Virus record (IMG/VR): IMGVR_UViG_3300036985_007658
Coordinates: 1-40,101 of that record
DNA length: 40,101 nucleotides
Source: a virus
Direction: 5' to 3' (one strand)
Both the position numbers and the translations under genes were made by a program. Every line of letters begins with the position of its first letter. Position 1 is the stretch's first letter. Positions 22,047 through 29,496 of this stretch are shown here, piece by piece. The notes below the pieces were generated by a model. The model saw only the letters and a list, made by a program, of their open reading frames with translations, ran no database searches and had not been told where the DNA came from.

Positions 22047-22592
22047 ATGGCAGTATATTATCCGTCTGGTTGCGATGCGCTGATACCAGATCATGTATGC
22101 GATACTTGCGAAGAAACGGAACTCGGCCGTATTCGTAGTGTAGCTTTTATCAAAAAAACATTTTCATTCGTTGATCCAACAAGTCCTACCGAATGGCAGG
22201 TTGGTTTTGCTGCTGGTGATATTATTATCATACCTGCAACGAAAGGATCGTTTGATGGAGGTGCTGAAGTAGAAACAGCAGGATATGGCGATCAAGTAAC
22301 ACGCTTGACTGGCTATAATTTCCAGCTTGAATATTTCGATCCAAACTATCGTCTGAATTGTAATTTCTACAACGCTCTTAAAAACAGCAGAGATTACAGA
22401 TTTGCGTACAGAACAGAAACGCAAATTCATATTACAGACGCTCCTGTTCAGGTGATTCCAAAAGCACCAGTTCAGGATGATACTACAACGGAAGTTGTTT
22501 GGGATGTAATCGTTAAATGGGCAGGAAAAGATTTACCGTGTCCATTTGATGTTCCACCTGGTATCTTTGATGCGTGCGTTGTTAATGGTTAA
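22047..22592 (+). CDS. Major tail tube protein candidate
   Basis: The 181-residue beta-rich protein has an N-terminal Cys cluster (CDALIPDHVCDTCEETELG), a central segment (GGAEVETAGYGDQVTRLTGY) and a C-terminal beta strand region ending in PCPFDVPPGIFDACVVNG. Its size, position after the terminator-like gene and abundance of strands suit a tail tube subunit. The start at 22047, two bases after the previous stop, is preferred to a longer in-frame start that overlaps the upstream gene. A strong terminator follows. Confidence 0.6.
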   Translation: MAVYYPSGCDALIPDHVCDTCEETELGRIRSVAFIKKTFSFVDPTSPTEWQVGFAAGDIIIIPATKGSFDGGAEVETAGYGDQVTRLTGYNFQLEYFDPNYRLNCNFYNALKNSRDYRFAYRTETQIHITDAPVQVIPKAPVQDDTTTEVVWDVIVKWAGKDLPCPFDVPPGIFDACVVNG

Positions 22593-22604
22593 TAAAAAAA
22601 CAAT

Positions 22605-22628
22605 GCGGGTGAAATGCCCGCTTTTTTA
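22605..22628 (+). terminator. Intrinsic terminator after the tail tube gene
   Basis: A five-pair GC stem (GCGGG/CCCGC, 22605-22609 and 22617-22621) with a seven-base loop is followed by TTTTTT. It separates head/tail-tube expression from the fibre gene. Confidence 0.85.
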
Positions 22629-22630
22629 AT

Positions 22631-24952
22631 ATGAAAAAATTTATAAGTTTAATACTAATTTTTTATAGTGGATTTCTTTCTGCTCAAACTGTTGGGCAGT
22701 TTCGTTACGATACGACTTTGTTTTATAAAACAGGTGGATTTAACGAGGTTAAAATTCAGAACAAAACGAAAGATACTCTCGGAATTTTTACTAACGTAGG
22801 TAACGGTTGGGGACAATGGAAAAAACCAAGCGTTGTATCAGGAGGTATCGTGATTGGAAATGATACTTTAATGGTTTCTGGCGGTGGAGGTTCGTATGTT
22901 CCATATACAGGTGCAACTGGGAATGTTAATCTTGGTGCATTTGATTTAACAGCTACTCATTTAATAAAAAATGGAGGTGTTTCAACTCAGTTCTTAAAAG
23001 CAGATGGAAGTATTGATAATAACGCATATTTAACATCGGCAAATTTACCTACTTCATTGGAATTATTCGCTACGAATACAGCATCTGATATTCCAACGTA
23101 TTTTAGACTTGTAGGCGATATAGCAAGTCCGCATTATAATACAACGGCTGTAAATATACCGACAGGCGCTATTACTATTCCTGATCAGCTTATCGCCAAT
23201 TTGATTACCGAAAGCAATATTATATCTGGAAATCCAGGATTGTTTAATATTACTACTGTTGGAAATATTAGAAAGCTAACTGGATCTGGAACGGCAGTTT
23301 TTTATTTTAAAGTTTATAAGCGGGATGTTTTAGGTACAGAAACATTTATAACGACTTCAAATAATACACTTCCACCATCATCTGCTATATACTCTGAGTT
23401 TTCTGCTGCAGCCTTATGGAATGACGGTGTTTTTTTAAATACCGATAGGATTGTTTTAAAATTTTACGGAACAAGGGTTGCAGGTGGTAGCGATCCAACT
23501 TATGAATTTCAATTTGGAGGTTTAACGCCAGTAAGAACTATTGCTGCAATTCCAACGGCCGTAATTCCAAATATAAATATTGCCCAATTATCAGATGTCG
23601 AAGATGTTGCGCCTTTGAATAAAGAAGCGCTATATTATAATTCAACTTCAGAACTTTGGGAGCATGATTCAATCGCTGGAATTTTAGGATTTACGCCAGT
23701 TAAAGATGTTTCAAGTAATAGCATTGGTGATTCTTTAATCGTAGTAAAAAATGGAATAAGAAGTGCGTATAAATATCCTTCAGGTAGCGGTGTTACTTCA
23801 ATGGGTGCGCCTACATCTATAAATTCAAATGGTGCAGTAATCACTGGAAGCGTTTTACAATTAAGTTATGCCTCACCAACTACACCTGGAATGGTAGCTA
23901 CTGGAAATCAATATTTTTCAGGTTTAAAATATTTTAATAATGGATTAAACGCAATTGATTATTTAGGAATTTATAATTCAGATTTGTCTGCACAATTAGG
24001 TCAATTTTGGAATGATGGTGGAGTTGGCGTACTTGATATTTATGATCCTGCAGCTGGAGCAACTGCACAGCTATATGCAAATTTTTTAAGTCTCGCAAAT
24101 AGCGGTACAAATAGTGGTAATATTTCAGCGAATAATCTTGTTTCAAGTTGGCAGTATTATCTTCCAAATAATAACGGAACTTTTGCGTTAAGCGTTAATG
24201 GTAAATATGCAACTTCAGACGGAAATGTAACTTTACTTTCTGAAGATATGCCAATGGAATCTTCTGCTGCTTGGCAGGCTGCAGGGAATAGTACAACGAT
24301 TACCTCTGTTGGCGCTGCTACTCTTACTGCTGCTGGAACCGCAACTGCCGCAAATATAGCAACGACCAATAGGCATACACAAATGCACAGGCTTGATTAT
24401 CTTGTCACAACACCTACAACCAGTGCAATAGCTGGCGTAAGAAGTTCAGCGGCACAGTATTTTATCGGTAATACTGCTGGCAGTGGAGGTTTTTATTTCG
24501 CTTGTAGATTTGGGCCAGCAACAGGTGTTTCTGTTACTGGAAATAGATGTTTTACTGGAATGACTTCAAGTGCTACTGCGCCAACTGATATTGAACCTTC
24601 AACACAGACAAACATGATAGGCGTTGGATGGGATGGAGCAGATGCAAATATTCAATTTATGCGAAACGATGGAGCAGGAACTGCTACCAAAATTGATCTT
24701 GGAATTGCTGTACCAATTGTAGATAGAACATCAGCATACGAAATCATTTTTCATTGCCCACCAAATTCAACAACATTTACATATACTTTTACAGATTTAT
24801 CGAGCGGAACAGTAGCTTCAGGATCAGTAAATACAGATTTACCTGCAGCGAATACTTTACTCGCTCCACGAGGATGGATTTCTGTTGGAGGTTTAACGTC
24901 AAGTGTGATTGGATATTCTTTATCTTTAATGAGAGTTGAAACAAGTTTTTAA
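22631..24952 (+). CDS. Receptor-binding tail fibre with an N-terminal signal-like segment
   Basis: At 773 residues this is the second-largest protein. It starts MKKFISLILIFYSGFLSAQT, a clear signal-peptide pattern for a cytoplasmically assembled virion protein. Residues ~90-140 contain YVPYTGATGNVNLGAFDLTA, a repeat type common in fibres of Bacteroidetes phages. The C-terminal ~200 residues (SAAQYFIGNTAGSGGFYFAC, DGADANIQFMRNDGAGTATK, LAPRGWISVGG) look like a beta-rich phage receptor-binding domain. Another view is that it is a secreted phage protein. It is flanked by a terminator and the lysis cassette. Confidence 0.75.
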   Translation: MKKFISLILIFYSGFLSAQTVGQFRYDTTLFYKTGGFNEVKIQNKTKDTLGIFTNVGNGWGQWKKPSVVSGGIVIGNDTLMVSGGGGSYVPYTGATGNVNLGAFDLTATHLIKNGGVSTQFLKADGSIDNNAYLTSANLPTSLELFATNTASDIPTYFRLVGDIASPHYNTTAVNIPTGAITIPDQLIANLITESNIISGNPGLFNITTVGNIRKLTGSGTAVFYFKVYKRDVLGTETFITTSNNTLPPSSAIYSEFSAAALWNDGVFLNTDRIVLKFYGTRVAGGSDPTYEFQFGGLTPVRTIAAIPTAVIPNINIAQLSDVEDVAPLNKEALYYNSTSELWEHDSIAGILGFTPVKDVSSNSIGDSLIVVKNGIRSAYKYPSGSGVTSMGAPTSINSNGAVITGSVLQLSYASPTTPGMVATGNQYFSGLKYFNNGLNAIDYLGIYNSDLSAQLGQFWNDGGVGVLDIYDPAAGATAQLYANFLSLANSGTNSGNISANNLVSSWQYYLPNNNGTFALSVNGKYATSDGNVTLLSEDMPMESSAAWQAAGNSTTITSVGAATLTAAGTATAANIATTNRHTQMHRLDYLVTTPTTSAIAGVRSSAAQYFIGNTAGSGGFYFACRFGPATGVSVTGNRCFTGMTSSATAPTDIEPSTQTNMIGVGWDGADANIQFMRNDGAGTATKIDLGIAVPIVDRTSAYEIIFHCPPNSTTFTYTFTDLSSGTVASGSVNTDLPAANTLLAPRGWISVGGLTSSVIGYSLSLMRVETSF

Positions 24953-24972
24953 AAATTAAAATTTGCCATAAA

Positions 24973-25161
24973 ATGACAAATGAAGTAAGAAGCACAATTC
25001 TTGGAATGTTTGTTGGGATTTATGCAAACATTATGACTGGAAGTTTTTTCACTACAATTTTTACGGCATTTATTTCTGGTGCTGCAGCGTATTTAGGCCA
25101 GTTAATAATAAAATATATTCATGGATATTATAAACGTAAAACAAAGAAATGGGAAAAGTAA
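24973..25161 (+). CDS. Small holin-like membrane protein
   Basis: The 62-residue protein has two hydrophobic segments (STILGMFVGIYANIM and FTTIFTAFISGAAAYLGQLI) and a basic C-terminus (YKRKTKKWEK). It starts the lysis cassette, overlaps the next small membrane protein by 13 bases and resembles small holins or holin partners. With two candidate holins in series, one may act as an antiholin. Confidence 0.6.
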   Translation: MTNEVRSTILGMFVGIYANIMTGSFFTTIFTAFISGAAAYLGQLIIKYIHGYYKRKTKKWEK

Positions 25162-25400
25162 CAATCGGAACAAGAAATTCAAAAAAGCCTGCTCCAAAAT
25201 GGTATAGAAAACTTGAAGAAGCACTATTGATTATTATTATACCTTCGGCAGTTATTATGATTCAGGGTTGGGGTTTCGAAGATGAGGCATTTGTAAATAA
25301 ATTAATTATCATTTTTAACGTCGCTCTGGTCGCCCTGGTAAAAGCAATTGGTGTTCTATTGGCAAATGGTGAAAATTACCAGAAAAATCAAGATGTATGA
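25149..25400 (+). CDS. Second holin-like membrane protein
   Basis: The 83-residue protein has a basic N-terminus (NSKKPAPKWYRKLEE) and two hydrophobic helices (ALLIIIIPSAVIMIQGWGF; LIIIFNVALVALVKAIGVLL). The combination of charge and size matches class II holins. It lies between the first small membrane protein and the spanin candidate, with ATGA coupling downstream. The family name cannot be assigned from motif alone. Confidence 0.65.
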   Translation: MGKVTIGTRNSKKPAPKWYRKLEEALLIIIIPSAVIMIQGWGFEDEAFVNKLIIIFNVALVALVKAIGVLLANGENYQKNQDV

Positions 25401-25921
25401 AAAATAAAATATTTTACCTTTTACTTGCCTTCGTTTCAGCCGTTTTACTGCTCTCTTGTATGAGCGTTAGTAAGCACCTGGAAAAATCTTTTAAGAAAGA
25501 TAAACAGCTTGTGGCGAAGATTACACGTGATTCATTTCCATGTATTACAGTGAAGTCAGATACACTTAAAATTTCAGATACGCTTTACGAAATAATTGAT
25601 GTTAAATGTCCAGAAAATGGAATTGATAGTTTCGAGACAACTATCGCCGTAAAAGTTCCTTATAAAATTATTGAAAAGGTTTTTATAACTAATAATATAG
25701 AAGACAGTTCGAAGATTTTTGAAATGAATAGTGAAATAATTGCGCTAAATGTTTTTATGTCTGAAAAGGATATTAAAATTTTGGAATTAAGTACAAAAAT
25801 TACTGAAAAGGAATTAATAATTGAAAAGAAAAATAAAAAAATTCTTTGGTTAATATTTTTCATTTTTGGTTTATCGATTCCATATATTTTTCGACTTCTT
25901 AAATTTTTTAAATTCATATAA
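25397..25921 (+). CDS. Candidate unimolecular spanin (u-spanin)
   Basis: The 174-residue protein starts with a lipoprotein signal (KIFYLLLAFVSAVLLLSC, Cys21) and has a single hydrophobic helix at the end (~149-168, ILWLIFFIFGLSIPYIFRLL). An outer-membrane lipoprotein end joined to an inner-membrane C-terminal helix is the defining layout of a u-spanin as in phage T1. A charged, partly helical periplasmic region lies between. It sits between a holin-like gene and the M15 peptidase, as expected for a spanin. This would fuse inner and outer membranes in the last lysis step. Confidence 0.7.
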   Translation: MKNKIFYLLLAFVSAVLLLSCMSVSKHLEKSFKKDKQLVAKITRDSFPCITVKSDTLKISDTLYEIIDVKCPENGIDSFETTIAVKVPYKIIEKVFITNNIEDSSKIFEMNSEIIALNVFMSEKDIKILELSTKITEKELIIEKKNKKILWLIFFIFGLSIPYIFRLLKFFKFI

Positions 25922-26340
25922 TGGTAACACCTGAAAAATGTTTTGCAAAATATGGCCCTCCTGAAAAAGAATCTTCACTTGTAGTTTGGGATGTTCCATC
26001 GCATCTTGAAATTGGAGTAATACCAAAAAAATTATACTGTAATAAAGATCTGATCCAGCCACTTACAAAAGCATTTTGCGAATTAATAGCTACAGGATTT
26101 ATTAAAGAATTAAAAACGTTCGATGGGTGTTTTAATATCCGTTATATGCGAGGCAGTAAAACGCAAGCAAGTTTACATAGCTGGGCAATTGCTATCGATG
26201 TAAATGCTGCCTGGAATGGACTTGGTAAAGTTCCAGTATTATCAGCAGGCTTTGTAAAATGTTTTACAGATAACGGATTCGATTGGGGTGGTAATTGGAA
26301 ACGAAAAGATGGAATGCATTTTCAGTTAAAAGAGATATAA
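25921..26340 (+). CDS. M15-family peptidase endolysin
   Basis: The 139-residue protein has the M15 zinc-peptidase signature: SLHSWAIAIDVNAAWN near residues 84-99, with His86 and Asp93 as metal ligands, and DWGGNWKRKDGMHFQ near 121-135, with His133 as the third ligand. These match the D-Ala-D-Ala carboxypeptidase/L-Ala-D-Glu peptidase fold used by many phage endolysins. No signal peptide is visible, so export depends on the holin. It completes the lysis cassette and is followed by a strong terminator. Confidence 0.92.
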   Translation: MVTPEKCFAKYGPPEKESSLVVWDVPSHLEIGVIPKKLYCNKDLIQPLTKAFCELIATGFIKELKTFDGCFNIRYMRGSKTQASLHSWAIAIDVNAAWNGLGKVPVLSAGFVKCFTDNGFDWGGNWKRKDGMHFQLKEI

Positions 26341-26372
26341 AAAAAAGCCTGATAAATTAATCAGGCTTTTTT
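26341..26372. terminator. Bidirectional terminator after the lysis cassette
   Basis: A perfect 12-base inverted repeat (26341-26352 and 26361-26372) with loop TAAATTAA has A-runs on the left arm and T-runs on the right. It ends the rightward lysis message and the leftward two-gene cassette that stops at 26375. Confidence 0.9.
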
Positions 26373-26374
26373 AT

Positions 26375-26515
26375 TTAATCATCACCGCCGTTTTCAAAAC
26401 ATCTTTCGCACATATATGGCCTTGGTTCTGTACCTGCTCCAGTTTCTTCTATTGTCCTGCCGCAATATTGACAGCGTTTAAAAATAGCTACAATTTTTCT
26501 GAATAGTTTTTTCAT
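26375..26515 (-). CDS. 46-residue zinc-ribbon protein
   Basis: The minus-strand frame encodes MKKLFRKIVAIFKRCQYCGR then a linker and PYMCERCFENGGDD. Two CxxC pairs (CQYC and CERC) make a convincing zinc ribbon. It starts two bases after the upstream stop, so the two minus-strand genes form a unit. Too short for routine gene calling. Role unknown; nucleic-acid or protein binding is likely. Confidence 0.7.
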   Translation of the reverse strand: MKKLFRKIVAIFKRCQYCGRTIEETGAGTEPRPYMCERCFENGGDD

Positions 26516-26517
26516 AA

Positions 26518-26676
26518 TTAATCTTGATATTTTTCTTCAATTAACGCCATTTCCTTTGACGCTTTATTTACATATTTTGCTTTTACCCAGATTTTTATAG
26601 GCACTTTTATCTCGCTCAAAGGTTTTTTTTTCGGACCTCTGCGTACTGTTTTAGCTTGTAATAGTTCTTTTTTCAT
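26518..26676 (-). CDS. 52-residue ribbon-helix-helix-like protein
   Basis: The protein starts MKKELLQAKTVRRGPKKKPL, has a beta-prone segment (EIKVPIKIWVKAKY) and ends with a helix (KASKEMALIEEKYQD). This GPKKKP plus VPIKI pattern resembles small DNA-binding proteins common in Bacteroidetes and their phages. The -7 element at 26680 lies only three bases upstream, so the message is nearly leaderless. Probable autoregulator of this divergent early region. Confidence 0.65.
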   Translation of the reverse strand: MKKELLQAKTVRRGPKKKPLSEIKVPIKIWVKAKYVNKASKEMALIEEKYQD

Positions 26677-26679
26677 ACT

Positions 26680-26688
26680 GCAAAGATA
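26680..26688 (-). promoter_or_regulatory. Leftward -7 element TATCTTTGC (host-type TAnnTTTG)
   Basis: On the minus strand TATCTTTGC matches the Bacteroidetes TAnnTTTG consensus exactly. It lies three bases before the ATG at 26676, so transcription would start at or very near the start codon. It is divergent from the element at 26731. Confidence 0.55.
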
Positions 26689-26730
26689 AATAAATAAATA
26701 AAAAGTTTTTTTATTTAAAAAAATAGTTTG

Positions 26731-26739
26731 TATATTTAC
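26731..26739 (+). promoter_or_regulatory. Rightward early promoter -7 element TATATTTAC
   Basis: TATATTTAC followed by ATTTCAATAGCAA is nearly the same as the leftward promoter near 12705 (TTTACAATTCAATAGCAA). It opens the long rightward early block. A TTTG directly precedes it. This is the best candidate for the start of early transcription. Confidence 0.55.
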
Positions 26740-26757
26740 ATTTCAATAGCAAACACT

Positions 26758-26823
26758 ATGACAATCAAAACGACAATTTACGCAAATATCACAATAACTG
26801 ATAAAGGTATTTATATAAATTAA
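26758..26823 (+). CDS. 21-residue micropeptide or leader
   Basis: A short frame reads MTIKTTIYANITITDKGIYI and ends with N and a stop, directly before the 64-residue gene. It starts within about 20 bases of the promoter element at 26731. It could be a leader peptide for the early message. It has no recognisable domain. Confidence 0.3.
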   Translation: MTIKTTIYANITITDKGIYIN

Positions 26824-26831
26824 AAATCATT

Positions 26832-27026
26832 ATGAAAAATAATTACACTGTAATTGTAGGAACAGAAAAAATAGAATTTACAAGAAAAGCAATGGCCGAC
26901 GATTGTTTCTTGGTATTCATTAATTTATCAAAAACAGGACAAACTTTTGCTGCTGGAAAAGATGTTTATTTAATGAAAAACAATATTATTTCAAAAACAT
27001 ATTTTTATCATGGAATTTCTTTATAA
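26832..27026 (+). CDS. Small hypothetical early protein
   Basis: The 64-residue protein has a beta-rich start (NYTVIVGTEKIEFTRK) and a short helix (ADDCFLVFINLS). It resembles in size and composition the 69-residue protein at 12453, which also begins with a short basic strand (MFTYKLKFSNGKKF), but the similarity is too weak to call them paralogues. It overlaps a small membrane-protein frame by 17 bases. No function is recognised. Confidence 0.55.
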   Translation: MKNNYTVIVGTEKIEFTRKAMADDCFLVFINLSKTGQTFAAGKDVYLMKNNIISKTYFYHGISL

Positions 27027-27171
27027 TTTATTCGCTTTATTTTCAATTTTAATTCTTTTAAATTCAATATTTTTTTTCATCTGTTTTTACTTAATAGAAA
27101 ATTATAATGACAAGCAAAATAAGGATAATCCTGATGATGCCACATTCAATGAGGCAGATATTTATTTGTAG
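27010..27171 (+). CDS. 53-residue single-pass membrane protein
   Basis: A short frame begins MEFLYNLFALFSILILLNSI, continues hydrophobic to residue ~30, and ends with a polar acidic tail (DKQNKDNPDDATFNEAD). The layout is a single transmembrane helix with a cytoplasmic acidic tail. It starts inside the previous gene (17-base overlap). Small membrane proteins in phage early regions often act in exclusion or host inhibition, but no evidence shows which. Confidence 0.5.
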   Translation: MEFLYNLFALFSILILLNSIFFFICFYLIENYNDKQNKDNPDDATFNEADIYL

Positions 27172-27198
27172 ATTTTACATAAACAAAATATATAAAAA

Positions 27199-27450
27199 AT
27201 GAGCAGACAATTTGATGCATGGCAACAATCAGAACTTGAACCAGATCAAGTATTATCTGGAAATGGTAAAAGAATAAAAGTTTCAAACAGTCTTGGCCGA
27301 TCTTCAGAATATCTTTTATTCATGCAAAAGATGGGATGGAACAAAAACCAGATTGAAGATATGTTCAACGATTTAAAAAGATCAATCGAGTTCGAAGAAA
27401 TAGAAAACGAAAAACAAGACGCTTATCTGGCAAAACATAACGCAGGATGA
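27199..27450 (+). CDS. Small hypothetical early protein
   Basis: This 83-residue charged protein is helical (EYLLFMQKMGWNKNQIEDMF) and starts MSRQFDAWQQSELEPDQ. It precedes the Bet/RecT gene by 55 bases. A +1 shift near its stop would add a short tail (DEKPVALWPQEFFN), which is noted but not accepted. No family is recognised. Confidence 0.55.
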   Translation: MSRQFDAWQQSELEPDQVLSGNGKRIKVSNSLGRSSEYLLFMQKMGWNKNQIEDMFNDLKRSIEFEEIENEKQDAYLAKHNAG

Positions 27451-27505
27451 AAAGCCAGTTGCTTTATGGCCACAAGAATTTTTTAATTAACCAAAAAACA
27501 AAGTA

Positions 27506-28417
27506 ATGAAAAAAGAAAATCAAGAAGTTATTACAATGAACAGTCAAATCGAAAAAGTTTCAGACGAAACATTATTAAGCCACCTCGAAAATCTTGGCCT
27601 TACGAAAGATTTAACACCTGGTGAAAAGGACACGTATATGCAAATTTGTAAAGCATACAACCTGAATCCTTTTAAACGTGAAATCCATGTATCTAAGTAT
27701 AATGGAGTAATGTCTATAATAACTGGATATGAGACGTATATCAAACGTGCTGAAAGATCGGGATTATTAGACGGCTGGAATGTAACAACTGAAGGATCGG
27801 CAGAAAAAGGTGATCTGAAGGCAATTATAACTATACATCGAAAGGATAGATCAAAACCTTTTGTTTGGGAAGTTCTTTACATCGAATATGTTCAGGTAAC
27901 GAGAGATAACAGAGTGACAAAATTCTGGTCGAAAGCAGTTACGATGACAAAAAAAGTAGCTATGGCCCAAGGGTTCAGATTATGCTTTAATGACGAACTC
28001 GGTGGAATGCCTTATACGCCAGAAGAAATGCCTGAAAGAACTGAAGATGTAGTTTATGAAACAGTTAAAACAGAAGTTAAAAAGGAAAAGCAACCAAAAG
28101 CAAAAACAGCTCCTGAACCTGATCCTGAACCTCAGCAAGAAGTTAAAAAAGAAGTTGAGCCTGAAGTAGTAATTAAAACAGAAAAAGAGGTTAAAAAAGA
28201 TTTAATCGAAACGATATCATCTTCAATAGTAGATACGACTGAAAGTAACGAACACCGAAATGAAGTAATCGAATCTTGGTGTAAAGGTTGGTCGATTCTT
28301 TCTACTGTAGAAGAAATGACACAGTATAAAATGACAGCTCCTGATTTTGTAAAAGCATCCCATAATTTTATAGCATCAGGAAAAGCACATTACGAAACAA
28401 TTAAATCAAAAAAATAA
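27506..28417 (+). CDS. Bet/RecT-family single-strand annealing protein
   Basis: The 303-residue protein has the Bet-type core: KDTYMQICKAYNLNPFKREI, then VSKYNGVMSIITGYETYIKR near residues 62-81 and a C-terminal half of the domain (FWSKAVTMTKKVAMAQGFRL). The remaining ~120 residues are Lys/Glu/Pro rich and probably flexible. Known role of the family: anneals complementary single strands in phage recombination. A start at 27536 is possible. It overlaps the coiled-coil gene by one base. Confidence 0.92.
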   Translation: MKKENQEVITMNSQIEKVSDETLLSHLENLGLTKDLTPGEKDTYMQICKAYNLNPFKREIHVSKYNGVMSIITGYETYIKRAERSGLLDGWNVTTEGSAEKGDLKAIITIHRKDRSKPFVWEVLYIEYVQVTRDNRVTKFWSKAVTMTKKVAMAQGFRLCFNDELGGMPYTPEEMPERTEDVVYETVKTEVKKEKQPKAKTAPEPDPEPQQEVKKEVEPEVVIKTEKEVKKDLIETISSSIVDTTESNEHRNEVIESWCKGWSILSTVEEMTQYKMTAPDFVKASHNFIASGKAHYETIKSKK

Positions 28418-29451
28418 TGTCGAACGAATTAATTATACTCGAAGAGTTTACCAGTATTACTCAAAAATCTGGAATTGAAAAAGCTACCGAACACGCTGCT
28501 ACTTTTGCACCTTTCATGATTATAGTAAAAGAATTAAGCCAAAGAGCATCAGCGATTAATAGTGTAAATCCGACTGAACTTGATTCGAAACTTGCACGAG
28601 AAATCAGACTTGCACTTGTAAGAAATAGAACTTCAACTGTAGCACAAAAAGATAGCAGCAAAACTTTATTGAATGCTGAATCAAATTTGATCCAGAATCT
28701 TCATAATATAGTTATAAACACAAGTCAACTTATCGAAGCTGACTTAATGGAAGTGGAAAAATATCAAGAATTTAAGGAACAGAAAAGAGTATCGGAACTT
28801 GATTTAGAAAGAAGAAATCAAATAAAACAGTATATCGATTATTCTGATACTACAAATTTCGGTATTATGGATCAGGTGCTTTTTGACAATATTCTTTCTG
28901 GTGCAATTCTTAGCTACGAAAAGAAAATCGAATATGAAAAAGCAGCAGCATTAAAAAAAATTGAAGATGATCTTGAACTCGAAAGGACAAGAAAAGAAAA
29001 TGAAAATTTGAAAAAGCAATCCGAATTAAAAGAAAGCAGACGCAATAAAAGAAATTCCGAAATGAAGTTCCTTGTAAATTTTATAAGTGATTATAACGTA
29101 ATGCTTGAAATGGACGAAGACGATTATTTAAAAACGATAGAAAGGATAAAAATAAGTGCTGTAAATTTTGAAAATAAAGAAGCAGAGAAACGTAAAATTG
29201 AAGCTAAAAATCAAGAAAAAATTGATGCTATATTAAGGCAGGAAAAAGAGCAGCTCGATCGTGAAAGAAAAGAAAAACAGGAAAAACTTATTGCTGAACA
29301 AATAGAAGCTAAAAAACCAATAAAAGAAAAGTTATTATCTTCAATCGAAAACTTGAAACTGGATCTGCCAGCGTCAGAAGTTACAGATGAAATATTAACT
29401 AAGTTCAAAGGATTTAAAAATTGGGCAGTAGCGATAATTGATTTCATATAG
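28417..29451 (+). CDS. Coiled-coil protein beside the recombinase (DUF1351-like)
   Basis: The 344-residue protein is mostly helical with a long charged coiled-coil region (residues ~160-290, for example KKIEDDLELERTRKENENLK). The N-terminal half carries SKLAREIRLALVRNRTSTVA. This overall layout resembles DUF1351-like phage proteins that sit next to RecT/Bet, though I cannot confirm it. It is coupled to bet by a one-base overlap and ends at a terminator. It may help loading of the recombinase or act as a DNA-end factor. Confidence 0.65.
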   Translation: MSNELIILEEFTSITQKSGIEKATEHAATFAPFMIIVKELSQRASAINSVNPTELDSKLAREIRLALVRNRTSTVAQKDSSKTLLNAESNLIQNLHNIVINTSQLIEADLMEVEKYQEFKEQKRVSELDLERRNQIKQYIDYSDTTNFGIMDQVLFDNILSGAILSYEKKIEYEKAAALKKIEDDLELERTRKENENLKKQSELKESRRNKRNSEMKFLVNFISDYNVMLEMDEDDYLKTIERIKISAVNFENKEAEKRKIEAKNQEKIDAILRQEKEQLDRERKEKQEKLIAEQIEAKKPIKEKLLSSIENLKLDLPASEVTDEILTKFKGFKNWAVAIIDFI

Positions 29452-29467
29452 TTTTTTGGTTAAACCG

Positions 29468-29494
29468 ACACGGCGGTATATCCGTGTATTTTTT
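29468..29494 (+). terminator. Intrinsic terminator after the recombination pair
   Basis: A six-pair stem ACACGG/CCGTGT (29468-29473 and 29482-29487) with an eight-base loop is followed by ATTTTTT. It separates the Bet/coiled-coil pair from the next early genes. Confidence 0.7.
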
Positions 29495-29496
29495 AA

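Noticed and set aside
27447-27492. Short overlapping frame or +1 frameshift extension (DEKPVALWPQEFFN) at the end of the 83-residue early gene
   Set aside because: The neat peptide is intriguing but no slippery site or conservation is visible. It may be an old frameshift.
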